Part shown: positions 12,901-24,400 of the stretch, in pieces
Numbering within the stretch: the stretch's first letter is position 1
Layout: each line of letters opens with the position of its first letter
Origin: Dasyornis broadbenti
Lineage: Eukaryota; Chordata; Aves; Passeriformes; Dasyornithidae
DNA length: 64,000 nt
Reading direction: 5' to 3'
NCBI GenBank assembly: GCA_013397935.1
Contig: VZRN01005891.1
Coordinates: forward strand, 245,964 to 309,963
Position numbers and translations under genes: made by a program
Notes under the pieces: model-generated
The model's database searches: none
What the model saw: the letters and a program-made list of their open reading frames with translations, nothing else
What the model was told of the DNA's origin: nothing

Positions 12901-14867
12901 ACAGACAAGGAAATAGTTATTTTTCTACACTTTCAAAGCAATGCAAAAAACCCCAAAAAAAACAACAACAAAAAAAGATGTATTTCCTCAAGGTATGAAC
13001 CAAAGGTCTGGCTTTGCAAGACAATTGGAGCAATCCAACAGACACCAAAGGAGCTGGCCCAGTCCCATCAGATTATTCTGTCTCTGAATCAGGTCATGGA
13101 GACGCAGAAGAGTCACACCCTGATGGGTTGGGGTTTAAATTAACTGGCTGTGTTTACTTTTTCAGAGGCACTTTAGAGCCACAGGATGCAGAGAGATGCT
13201 TGGGGGTGTAAGAGAATGTTTAAAGGAGTTGGAATTGAGCCCCATTGATTTCCAGTGCGGACAGGTACCGGCCCAATACCCTGAACCCAAAATAAATCCT
13301 CACCATGCACCTCTTTCCATCTTAGGTGTGTGACTAGCACTAAAAATCCCTTCACTATAACTTTTGATTAAATCAGCGGTTGCTCAGGACTTTGGTACAC
13401 ATCAGATAGAAGAAATATCATTCAGAAACTTTAGCAGGTCCTTGGTAGTCTGGTTCCACTTGGCGGTTGTTCTTTTCCTTTGCTCTGAGCCCTCACCCAC
13501 ACCTGCCAGAGCAGGAGCTGGCTCTTCTCACGGCAGGCCTGGTGCAGCTTCTCACAAGGCTTTGACAGACAGGTGGGAACAACCAAACAACGCAACAACC
13601 ATCGGCACCCAAATTCAGCAGCCCTTCCCAGCCAGCTGCCTCTCCCTGCCCCGTGTTCCCCGACATGGCAGGGCTGGCTCAGACCCCGTGGCCCACACAG
13701 AGCACCCCCCTCCAAAGCCAGCTGGGATGGTGGCTTTAGCAGTCCCCAGCTCTCCTTTCGCCTTTTCCCTTTCCAGCTGTTCTCCCATTAATCCCGACTG
13801 GCTCATGGAAAGGCTGCCATCCTCTCCACAGGCTGCACATGAGCTTTTACCACCACTTCCTAGATAAAATATCTTTGCTTAAATCCACACTTGTTTTGTA
13901 TCAACTCCTGAATTTTCAGGGGTTATGGCTCCTTCTGTTGGTATTTGAATTAAACAAAACATTTTTATTCCCTGAGCAAACATGTAAGTTTTGTGGGAAA
14001 AATGAGGAAGCCGTGGTTTGAATGCTAAGGAAAGGTGCTGCTTTGCTTCATGTTACCCCGTGGTCTCCAGGAGGCAGCCAGGATTTGCAGGGTTAGTTTA
14101 CATTTGTGAGAGCCCTTTGAGGGGTTATTACTGTGCTGCTACTACAAGTCTACTTGAACCCAGTACACAGCTTTGTAAAACTCAACAACTAATGAAACAC
14201 ATCTAACACTGAAGAGGAAATAGGGTAAAAAAGGTTGGGATGGAAAGCAGAATTAAAAATTATAAAAACTACATGATAAACAAAGAGGGTTATAAATTGC
14301 AAAACGATGCCATAGGAAGCAGCGTATTATATTTTCTGATACCAGATTAAACGTATTTTATTATCAAATATTAGAGCTTTTAAGTATCTAAACCCTAACT
14401 AATCTGGGAATCACTAGCTGAAAGAAAGCTTCTTTAAAGCCCTGAGCCTACAAGATTAATTTTGACTCCTGTTGAGTAAACAACTGGATATTCTCATCAA
14501 CCACCATACTGTGCCACCACACACCACAAAAATCCCCTTCGGGACCAGAGAAATGTCCACAATTACAGGGCAGAAAGCTGTGGCAATTAATGCACCTATA
14601 AAACTTGACACCAAAGGATCCCAGACTCAGACCTTCTCCCAAGCACACAAACCAACAAAACTTGTACAAATTTCTGTGGAAGAAGGGTCAGAGATTGAAT
14701 TTTTTGAAGACCAGAGGTCTAAGTTGCTTTTTCAGGTTTAATTTTATTTTTAAACTGTGGCCACCACCTGAGCAGATGGACATGTGGAAAGCAGCAGGCA
14801 TGGCAGAAATCATGACTCAGTCCTGAGATTTTGAACTGCTTTTACTGTGTCAGAAGTGAGGCTCTAA
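9961..14867. other. Gene-free unique sequence
   Basis: The stretch is mostly AT-rich unique DNA with no recognisable exon, RNA gene or interspersed repeat. A GC-richer patch at about 13480-13830 carries overlapping frames on both strands (the longest is 167 codons, plus strand, from 13364) without a splice context or a family I recognise. A short A/C-rich low-complexity stretch lies at about 12945-12978. Confidence 0.55.
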
Positions 14868-15280
14868 TTTGGTTTTAATAAAAAGTAATTGAAAGTAATT
14901 TAATACCGATTGATTGTTAAGGGGATACATTTTGCAGTTTATCAAGTCTATAGAAATGCAGTATAATTAACTCCAAACTGCATAGGCAATAATGTAATTA
15001 TAATCTCAACAACTTTAAGTTTCCAAGCATTGTTTAAACAGTTAATTAAAATTTTAAAAGATAGTGCTGTGTTACATGTCTATAATGTTAATTGCTAAAA
15101 AATGCTAATCGATATTTGTTAAGTAATCCAATTAATTGAGTAATCCAATTTCTAGCCTCTCTGAAGCTAAATAAATACAGCTCCATGTCTCTGACTTACA
15201 AACTATATAAATAGCCAGATATTGATTTAATAATCAATTACATATTAAATGATTGCAAGTTATTTATTAGTTATAGACAC
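14868..15280. promoter_or_regulatory. Candidate conserved non-coding element, homeodomain-motif rich
   Basis: About 410 bp is unusually AT-rich and packed with TAAT/ATTA cores. It includes a 12-bp direct repeat AGTAATCCAATT at 15122-15133 and 15139-15150, each containing TAATCC, the K50 (OTX/bicoid-class) homeodomain site. An AATCGATATT at 15107-15116 resembles an ONECUT site. ATTGATT/AATCAAT dyads lie at 15221-15238. Such clustering is typical of vertebrate developmental enhancers, but AT-rich DNA also yields TAAT cores by chance. The call is an inference from motif density; conservation was not tested. Confidence 0.25.
15122..15150 (+). repeat. 12-bp direct repeat with TAATCC sites
   Basis: AGTAATCCAATT occurs twice, exactly, with starts 17 bp apart. 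Each copy carries TAATCC followed by AATT. It is either a short local duplication or a paired homeodomain binding site within the motif-rich block around it. Confidence 0.7.
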
Positions 15281-18200
15281 AGGGCCAAGCTGGAGGCAAG
15301 CAGATGAAGGTTTCAGTTTTATCATTTCCAGCAAGCTGCACAAATCCAGAGCTTAGCTCATTGCTCTGACATTCTTCCTCTGAATGTGTCGGGTGAAATG
15401 TTGTTTGCTACCTTGGCTGGGTATCTTTATGTCACCTTTTACAGCAGGTTAACTCAGCTGAGGCACAGAACTGATATTCCTTAAAATGAACGGGCACAGG
15501 GGCCGCATTTCCAGGGCTGCTGCTCCCAGGCGAGCTCGCAGTGTCCCAGAGCTCCTGGTGCTCTGTTTTCACAGGATTCCAGTTTTCCAGCCCCTCTCCT
15601 GGTTCCTCCTCACCACCAGAGAGCTCCTTGTCACACAGGAACCTTTCCAGCACAGAAAAAGCTGCTTTCAAGGTTCCTCTCTACTCATCTGCTCTGTGCT
15701 GTTAAATCTTTACCATGGAAGAAGAAACAGCCCTTTGTCATTTCTTTGCTTGCTAAGATGCGCCCTGAGATAGCAATTTACGGCTGTAAAAAGCTTTATC
15801 CTAAATGAGATATCAGCTTGTGTTTACTGGTGACCACCGTGGCTATTACTAACTGCTAATTTAACATACTTCCAATAAACCATGATTAAATTATTGAACT
15901 CTTCTCCTCTCATCACTGAATTCTGTGTTTGTAAAACACTGAACACATCTAAAATAACCTCTGCTACCCTAATTAGGTACTTGCTCATTAAACCTACGTC
16001 AGCTGTGGCTGGAGGACTCGCCAGGGCAGAGCCCACCTCATCAGCTGTGTTCGCAGTTCTCAGCACAATGTCAATACTTCCCGCGAACTGTGGGTTCTAA
16101 ATAGCATTACAAACCTCAGTTTGAATGGATTTGACAAAGCAGTGCATCAGCACGAGAAGAAGTCAGGGGATATTTTGCTAGAGCAATTCTTAGACAAATG
16201 TGTTGTGCAGGTGAAAGCAGGGGCTGCGTGGCTAAAGACAGCAGCTCAGCAAGACGTGGCATTTTATTTCTGGAGCTCAGTCTTACAGTCAAGCCACACG
16301 CGCTGTTCACACACTTCCCTTGAGGTTCAGTACTCAGGGAAGAAATTTATGTCATCAGAGCCTCTCATGTAAATGAGACAGAGAAAACTTCAGGGTCAAA
16401 GTGCACATGATGACAAGCTTGACAAAGGTGCCCCAAAGTTTTCACACTTCAATTTTATTTAAAAGGGAAATAAATAAAAATAAAATCTTTCTAACCCTTT
16501 GGATTGCTCCAGAGGCAAGACAGTAAATAGATCACTGTAACATCTGGGCTTACTGATTCCTTTTTTCTTATTCATTTTTGAATTGCTCTCTAATGGTCAA
16601 GGGGTTAAAATAAATCATCAAGGAGTGGGGGAAATGAAAAGGAAAGTCAAAGTGCACCAGGGTGCAGCACTGAACACTGTCCACAGCACAAAGCACTTCG
16701 AGGGTGTGCTGTCCACACTGTACCAGAACTGTGGCTTCTTCTCTGACAGACTTCTCTAAAAACACTGTCAGGTTTCACTGTAAGCAACACTGAAGGACAG
16801 GAACTTGATTCCGTCATTTCATGGCTGTCAGCCCCACAGACAGGAAGGTATATTTTAGGACAACACACTTCTCAGCAGCTGCTTGCATGAATAAGAACAC
16901 ACTTCCATCATTAGTCATTTAGCCCATATAATGTGACAACAGCATCTATTACAGAGGCTCGGAGATTCATGACAGTAGCAAGAATCCAGCATTGTTCTTT
17001 ATAGAATTTGCATGTGTTGAGTGCTTCAAGGAGACGATGTATTTGAACATCAGTAACATTTGTCTTCCTGCTACCTTAATTCTCTGGGTAGGGCTGAGAG
17101 AGGATTGACTTCCAAGGCTTCAGAACCTTGGGAGAAGCCACTGTTGAGTCAACACCCGCCTGTGATGCCATGGGCTGGCAGCAGGTGACTCGTGGCATTC
17201 ATCTTCTTTAGAAAGTGGGACCGAAAAGGGCACTGATTTTAGCAAACACCTGAAAAGTAATAACCACTGATCAGAAAGATTTAAATACTTTTATTTATGA
17301 TGTGGGAAAAATTCTGATAATAGAATTATCTCTCATTCCATTCTCGCCAAGCCCACTCTGCAGCAGCATCCAGCCTTTCCCAGGTGTCTCCCAGCAAGCT
17401 CACACACAGAGCCGTGCCTCCTCCTAGGATTTCTCTTCCCCTTGCACATCTGCATGGAAAGGGAATGACTCAACTCTAAGGGCACGCTGCAATCCAGTTG
17501 CTTTGCTGAAGCCTCAATTCCATGCCATCAAACACACGAATACGATATTTGGGTGATCCTGCAGTATTTGAACACCACAGCTGAAGGAGTCTGATGAGCA
17601 AACCCTTGAGTGAGAACTGACTGCTGCAGAGTTAAGGGGGCAATTAAAGTGCAAAGACTGGTGTGTGTTCACCTTGCAGCTTTTCACCAGGAGTCCCGGA
17701 GAGCCTGGGAAACACAGACCAGGCTCTGACAGGCAAAGAAGATAAGAATGAAAGCCAAATATAACCCACTTGGATTGCTGGAACATTCCAGACTACAAAA
17801 CAAGGAAATGGGAGGAGATGGCTCAGCCTGGCACAAACTTTGTGCTGGGCCTGAGACAGCCTCTCCTTTTGGCACTCACAGCTCCTTTGCCCTTAAGCCA
17901 GCACACAGAAAATCTCATTTATATCCCCAAACTGAACTGGGAACCAGCTCACCAGAAAACCCACCCCAAACCCCACGAAGATTCCTCCGAACAAGCACAA
18001 AAGGATAAGAAGGAGAAACAATCCCAGAGTCCACATTCATATTGTCCAACCCTGACACTGCCTGCTCACACCATTCATTTAAGAGAAAATATTTTTAACT
18101 GGTAATAGAAATAATGTTTCCTAAATCTCAGTTGTTCTGTGAGCATCAATCAGTGCCAAAGCCCTGATAAATTTATGTTGCATCTCATATACAATTCAAA

Positions 18201-19246
18201 ATATAGTTCTAAGTATGAAAACAAACCACACGGCTTGCCATGCACCACAGGGGTTTGTGTTTGTTTTCCAAACAGTCATGCCAGAGATGCTTCAGGCCTA
18301 CTCGAAATTTCTGAACATCTGATGCATAACGAAAATATTTAATGTAGCATAAACACTCCTCTTTTCTTCCGCTCCCCCCAATTTCTTAAGTGGGAACCAA
18401 CGCTCTATTTTGTTGCACACAGATGAGCAAGGACTAATTCCACTTAATTACTGTCTGAAAGATCCTGAAACCAGGATTAGAAATTTCCTACCTGGAAAGA
18501 GAGGGAGCTGGCACAGTCCAGCAGAAGGACCCCAGGCCAGAGCCTTGCAGAAGTGCACACTTTAGGCAGCACAACAATTAGAATCCCAGAATTTCCTCTC
18601 CCACTCCCCAAAACTATCCACATTTCACTTCCAGAGAAAAACCCTTCTGACCCTTCCAAGACCAGGCTGCCTTTCAAAATTCCACATCATATGATGCAAA
18701 AAGAATACTTTGCTGAGGTTTTTCATGTCTATGACCACCACATTAAAAAGTAGGTTCAGAAATTCAAGGTTCTAGTGACCTATATAGTGTCAGCTTTTAA
18801 AAAGGCATAAGAAGAAACATTATGGAAACAGCTATGTAAATATAGTTCATTTAATAAAAATGTAAATAAGATTCACATAAGAGACTTAGAAACCTTGAAA
18901 TATTTATTTTAAATGAAAGGGATTAAGTCTTCAAGGTAAGAGTTGTTTCTAAACTGGTAACTCCAGTATTCTACGGCTATTGTGCTTTATTTTATTTATT
19001 AAAGGGACAGTTCTTATAAATACTTTAATCTACTCTAGCATACTTGCTGCTACTTTTCATTTCCTTTCAAGGACTTTTGATTGTTGCCTCCCTGGTCTGC
19101 ATTCAGCACATTAGAGGAGAAATGTTCAATATCTCATTACTGGTGTTTTCCAGCCTTAATCATTTCCACAAATACCTTTGCCCTTTTGCATTCATACCTG
19201 GTTTGGCTTGATAGCATCTGACACAGAAAACCTGACTGAAGATGAA
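15281..19246. other. Gene-free unique sequence
   Basis: No gene, RNA or interspersed repeat is recognisable. Between about 16096 and 16211 there is a short open stretch ending in 'gtgcag|gtgaaag', which resembles an exon end. Its upstream acceptor is weak in pyrimidines and the encoded peptide matches nothing I know, so it is not called. Short A/T-rich low-complexity runs occur near 16450-16490. Confidence 0.5.
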
Positions 19247-19347
19247 ACAAAGAAACCAAAAAAAAAAAAAAAAAAAACAAAAAAAAACCAAAACAAAAAA
19301 AAAACAAAAAAAAAAAAAACAAAAAAAAACCCAAAAAAACCCAAAAT
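19247..19347 (+). repeat. A-rich low-complexity block, (A)nC type
   Basis: About 100 bp consists of long A runs broken by single C or CC/CCC, on the plus strand. It yields spurious poly-lysine or poly-phenylalanine frames in translation. No LINE body is recognisable upstream. It is best treated as an A-rich simple repeat that may have grown by slippage. Confidence 0.9.
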
Positions 19348-19905
19348 ATCTATGTAACCATCATACAGAATTTATTTGTAGGAAAACAAAGGAAGAAAAT
19401 GGACAGGTCACTTGGAACTTCTTTACCTACAAAACAGAAAAAAAAGACTGATGATCTGAGCCCTTGATTTACTGACAACACAAAACCAGCAACACTTAAA
19501 TAGCATCTTACTTGTACTTTCAGTGATGAATGAGCTGTGAAATTGTATTTGTAATATTCCAGGAAAAGAAGTTGGTGCTTTTAGGAAATATTTATGTTGA
19601 GAATTTGAGGTTGTTTTTCCGAACTCTTTTTTACTAACTCCTGACATGGAAGTCAGCTGTGCTTCCTGCTAAAGCATTATCCAAAAGAGAGATTGATATC
19701 TGCCGCCTAATGTCAAAGTTTGTTTGAAGATCTGGGAAAAAAAAATAAAGGATTGAGAGGAGAATTCTAAGAAATGGATGAGGTAGATTCTACACAACAG
19801 AAAAAAAATATATACCTTGTGAAGATTTTTCAACCATAGCAAAATTTTACTACTTTTTGTCCCTCAAAATATTTTGTGGAGAGATAAAAGTAAGAAGTGA
19901 AATGT

Positions 19906-20386
19906 AGAATCACAGAATAACTGGGCTGGAAAAGCCCTCCCAGGCCATGGAGCCCAAGCTGTGCCCGATGCCCACCTTGTCCCCAGCCCAGAGCCCTGAG
20001 TGCCACGGCCAGGCCTTCCTTGGGCACCTGCAGGGATGGGGACTCCAAAGCTCCCTGGGCAGCCCCTGCCAAGGCCTGAGCACCCTTTCCATGGAGAAAT
20101 TCCTGCTGCTGTCCAAGCTGAGCCTCCCCTGGCCCAGCCTGAGGCCGTTCCCTCTCCTCCTGTCCCTGTTCCCTGGCAGCAGAGCCCGACCCCCCCGGCT
20201 GCCCCCTCCTGTCAGGAGCTGTGCAGAGCCACAAGGTTCCCCCTGAGCCTCCTTTGCTCCAGCCTCAGCCCTTTCCCAGCTCCCTCAGCCGCTCCTGGGG
20301 CTCTTTCCCAGCTCCATTCCCTTCCCTGGACACGCTCCAGCCCCTCCAGGTCCCTCTTAGCGAGGGCTCGGAGCTGGACACACAAT
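19906..20386 (-). mobile_element. CR1 LINE, 5'-truncated copy, about 480 bp
   Basis: This is the best CR1 copy in the window. Read on the plus strand it begins with the reverse complement of the CR1 end ('agaatcacagaat'), then 'ctgggctggaaaagccctcccaggcc'. Further in are 'cctgagcctcctttgctccagcc', 'cagctccctcagccgctcct' and 'ccctggacacgctccagcccctccaggtcc', all hallmarks of the avian CR1 3' region in antisense. The element therefore points to the minus strand. It stops abruptly at 'gagctggacacacaata', consistent with 5' truncation, and lacks intact coding sequence. It is GC-rich against AT-rich flanks. The overlapping frames in this stretch (134 and 144 codons) come from the repeat. Confidence 0.92.
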
Positions 20387-20509
20387 AATGAGTTGTGCTA
20401 TAAACAAAAGTGCCAGATTTGTAACACCGGGTAATTAATGACAAATGGGTGCACATTCATTAGGATAAACCAATCCCTGTGACCTTCATTGCCTAACTCT
20501 TCGCAGCCT

Positions 20510-20567
20510 ATTCAGATATGCAAGAAATAAGATATTCAGATAGGATCAATATTCAGATAAGATCAAT
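20510..20567 (+). repeat. 17-bp tandem duplication with GATA motifs
   Basis: The unit ATTCAGATARGATCAAT occurs at 20534-20550 and 20551-20567 with one difference (G versus A). A partial third copy, ATTCAGATA, lies at 20510-20518. Each unit has an AGATA core, and the second has AGATAA. It lies about 125 bp from the CR1 insertion edge. It could be a local duplication or a small GATA-site cluster. Confidence 0.75.
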
Positions 20568-20599
20568 AAAGCATTTAACTCAAAGCTACAGTGTTGATG

Positions 20600-23500
20600 A
20601 ACTTGAACTTCTGTAGGATCTCTCCACACCAGTTTGAGTCTATTTCTAACAGAACTGGGTAAGCAAGGAAACAGAGAATTGCAGTCATCAATCCCAGAAA
20701 AGAAAAAGACTTGCCTCAGAACTTCAGGATCAGCAGGGGACAGAACGAGTGCTCGAACAGAGGAGCTGTTTCTCAAATGGTAACGAGAGACCTCAGAGAC
20801 TTCAGGCACTTGAAGTTTGAAGGCCGAGGCAAAAATAACCTGAAAGTTGCTATTATCTGCATTGTCATAAAGTGCTGGTCATCAGAGCAGGGTTTGTGGG
20901 GTGGATTTAAAAAATGTTTCGTGTTGAAACCAAATTATCTTGAGCATTGTTTCCCCAGAACTGCAGTGCAGGTAATTACATTCTTTATTCTAGATGCAAT
21001 GCAAGCACAAAGCCTGGAGAAGAGAATGCACAGAAGCTTAAAAATATTTACAACAGCAGCGCCATTTATATAGAGCCTGCTCGTCCAGTTAATGCTGGAT
21101 TTTTAATTAGAAATGGTGTTTTCTGGAGAAGCATTTATTAGCTACAGGAAATGAAAAGTAATTATAAGCAGGTAAAGAAAAATTGAGTAGAACATTGAAA
21201 CCCACAAATAAGAGAAGTCTCAAGCTCCTTTGTGCAAAAAGAGAAATTCAGGGCGATTCAGGAGACAAATGCTTCTGATAAATTTTTCTCACACTTTTCC
21301 TTTGTGGTAAAAGGACACCTCCACTCTTAATATGCATTTATTTCTTAACTCCCTTTCTCAGAGACAAGGTTGTCAATTTACACAGTTTTTAGTAGAAACT
21401 CGTATTGTGGTAAATAAAGGAACTACCCAGTTCAATTGCAGCACTTCATGGCACAAGGAATTCAACCTGACTCAATTCAACTCAGCAAACACTACACATC
21501 ACAGAAGGAACCAACACCAAAAATATTTCATGTATTAACTCTAATTTACGTGCCAATATTTGATCCCAGCTGCTTATCAGATGACATTGAGCTAAATAGT
21601 GCAAATATCAGTGAGTAAAGCCTGTGAGAATCCACAGGTGACGTGGGGTGGCTCACCAGCCACAGGCTGCTGCCTCATCTGCCCCGTCCCTGTCCTCCAC
21701 CACCAGAACCTGGAATGTAACAGAGATTCCAGCCAGATCCCCAGCCTGGATCCCTCCTGAACCTGTGCTGGGGTGGAACTGCACAGCCCTCAGCAGCTCC
21801 AGGCTGCCCTGGCACAGTTCATTCTGCACCTGGTGTAACCCTGGCCCAGCACAGAGGGACAAAGCTCCAATCCCGTCTGGAGCGAGTGCTGCCAGCTCTC
21901 CACGGCCCTGACAGCCTGCACCAGCCCAAACACCGCACCAGGCTCCAAAAAAAGGGTAATTCAGATTTATGAGAGGACATTTCACATCCAATATAATTGA
22001 TTACCCACTGTAATGTGAACAGAACCTAATTTGTACTAATGAACCTGCGCATGAGACAGCAAAGCATTTAATAACACGGAGACCACAAAATGCCAAGGCA
22101 GATGTCATTGATGGCGAGGATCATTTTCCCAGATGGATACGTTTCCTCTCGATTCTGCTGCCTTCAGGTTGGAGAAGATGGCACTTTATTCAGGAGATGG
22201 CTCTGATCTTCCACATCCATCAGTTTTGTGCCATCACAGCCTGTGTTCTACACCAAGACACTTCCCTATCCCAGCGAGAGCGTGGAAATGCTTGTCTGCC
22301 CTGGCAAATTTTGATAAATGGAACATCAGATTAAAAATCATACGACTGCACATGGACAATCTGAGCAAGACTGAAGCTAACACGTCTCCTTGGGTCTGTT
22401 ACAGAAGAAAAACAAGATTAAAACTCTTGAAATTTTAAAACATTCAGTCGTGGATTTGGTGTGGAAGTGAAACAACACACGTACATTACACCCATAAAAA
22501 CGTGCCTTGGTGGAAGAAAAACAAAGTGTGCAGTGTTAAAATGACTCCATTTGTTTGCTTGATTTTTTTTAATTTTTTTTTTTTTTTTTTACATACTAGG
22601 GACTCATCATAAAGTTAACAAATTGTAGGTTCTTTTATGGAAAACAATAATCAGCATGAGGGACAGCCATGGATTGCGTACATTTGTAACAGGAATACTC
22701 CTTATCCCGGGTGCTAAAATTACAAAGCCTTTTCCCTGAGTGTCAGGGTGTGCTGTAAAAAGACACAGAACTGCTCAAACTATAAAACTAAAAGCTGAAA
22801 TTCAGCTTTCTATGCCAGAATGCAAACTCAGATTCAAAGCAGTCAGAGCCTGTAGCACAGACCATGGTTATTTTGGTGGGTTCATTACCAAACACATTGA
22901 ATTCTCTAAACCAATTATTTTTGCAGAAGACACCCTGCACACATTATTTCCTCTATATGAAATCAATCCTAGTGAAAATTATCCAAAGTGGGTTGTAAAT
23001 AGATCCCCTGATTTTGCAGGCTTCACCAAATTACACAACTAAAATATAAAAGGAGAACAGTAGGTCTGGGTAGCAGACGAGGCGTTGCTGTTAATGAAGA
23101 AAAGGCAAGTATTTAAATTGAGAAGGCATCTTGATGCCTTCTATGCAAGCTGAATAGCAGAACATAATAGGAAAATAAACCAGCTATCAGCCAAGATAAA
23201 TAGGAATACATCAACAGGGACTGTACAGAATCAGAATGGCGCTGCAAGAGAAGCAAAGACTTTAGAAGAATATACTAAAAATTTTACTTTGCATTATAAT
23301 GACATCTCAGAAGCAGATGGCAAAATGCCACTAGAACAGGAAGATGTCAAGAAATAATAGTGTCAGCAGCTATATAAAGAGCTAAAAGATGCTTCAGACT
23401 ACCTTGTGTTTGTGAGGCTGTGCTCTACAAAGTCTTAAAATAATTTCATCTATGCAAGCAAAATCAACAAAGACACTGCAAACTCTTGCCTAGCCCACCA

Positions 23501-24370
23501 GTCACTTTTAAAAACAGAATCTGGGATCAGGATCAACCCAGATTCAGGAAACAAGGAAAACGTATTTCAACATATTATAAAGAAGTATTATTGTCATAGC
23601 TCATTGCAAACTATACACGGTTCAGTACGTGCTTAGGGTTGCTTATTAAATTTGTCACGACTAATTAGGAACTGATAGGAAGAGTTAGTAAAGAGTGACT
23701 TGGGAAAACATGCTTTAAATGTGAAGGCCAACGTCAATGTTATCAATAAATCCTTTGTGATCTCTAATGGATTGAAAACAAACTAAAATATGGGTCTAGG
23801 AGCACTTAAGGATTCAGAATAATTTGTAAAAGCTAATTTGTGGAACACCACAAGTCTCCCAGCATGCCTTCCTTACATTCCCAGGTAAGCCCTGGATGTT
23901 TATTTTGCAAGGAATAACTCTTAGTGCCACACACAGCAGAAATCACATGCAATGGGAAAAGGAAGGGACAAGACATGACAAACAAGAAGGGAAAATGCAG
24001 CATTAACAGCAATAGGTGCTCAAGGAGTTCTGGTTATTCTGCTGCAGTTGGTGGGAGGATGGACTTTGAGGCAGGAAAGAGAGAAAAGACGGAGAAGGGA
24101 TGGAGGGAGGGCTCCCAAAGCTACCCTGCCCAGGCCTGTCAAGGCTGTGCAGCCACATGCCAGGTGAATTTAAAGGCTGATTCTGGAGGGCCCTGGGAAT
24201 AAAGATGAAGAGTTTCTCAATTTGGCAGCCAGGGTGTGACTCCAAGAAATCCTACACAGCACTAGAACTTGTCAGACAGACTCTCTGTACACACATTTTT
24301 GGCTTTCTGCTTATTCTTTGTGAATTTGTCAAACCAAGAACTTATCCCAGACTTTCTGAGACATAGTCAC
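20600..24370. other. Gene-free sequence, with possible old LINE remnant
   Basis: No gene is recognisable. An 18-base T run is at 22573-22590, preceded by 8 T and AA. A GC-rich patch at about 21640-21940 has frames on both strands and no splice context. Between about 23060 and 23560 the sequence has a vague LINE-like look (for example 'gagctaaaagatgcttcag' and 'aaagtcttaaa'), possibly a strongly decayed CR1-type body, but I cannot establish this. The stretch around 20960-21140 has enhancer-like TTAATTAG and ATTTATATA motifs; conservation is unknown. Confidence 0.45.
23121..23142. repeat. Perfect 10-bp inverted repeat, 2-nt loop
   Basis: AGAAGGCATC at 23121-23130 and GATGCCTTCT at 23133-23142 are exact reverse complements separated by TT. 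The arms are too short for a microRNA precursor. A loop of 2 would strain a hairpin, so a dyad protein-binding site or a chance palindrome is more likely. Confidence 0.85.
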
Positions 24371-24400
24371 TTAAAATTAACTAAGAATAGTTAATTTTAA
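24371..24400. repeat. Perfect 13-bp inverted repeat, 4-nt loop
   Basis: TTAAAATTAACTA (24371-24383) and TAGTTAATTTTAA (24388-24400) are exact reverse complements around AGAA. Each arm contains GTTAAT/ATTAAC, the half-site of HNF1-type homeodomain factors. It is the longest perfect hairpin I found in the window. It could be a cruciform-prone palindrome, a remnant of a small inverted-repeat element, or a dyad site. Confidence 0.9.

Noticed and set aside
14391..14400. Single CCCTAA-like telomere motif
   Set aside because: Only one copy is present, so it is not an interstitial telomere array.
19830..20434. Proline/alanine-rich frames of 134 and 144 codons
   Set aside because: They fall within the CR1 3' region, which is non-coding and GC-rich in this orientation.
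21640..21940. GC-rich island considered as LTR or CpG-island promoter
   Set aside because: It has no TG...CA ends, target duplication, primer-binding site or dense CpG.
22740..23042. 100-codon plus-strand frame
   Set aside because: It begins at GTG rather than ATG, and has no family resemblance and no splice signals.
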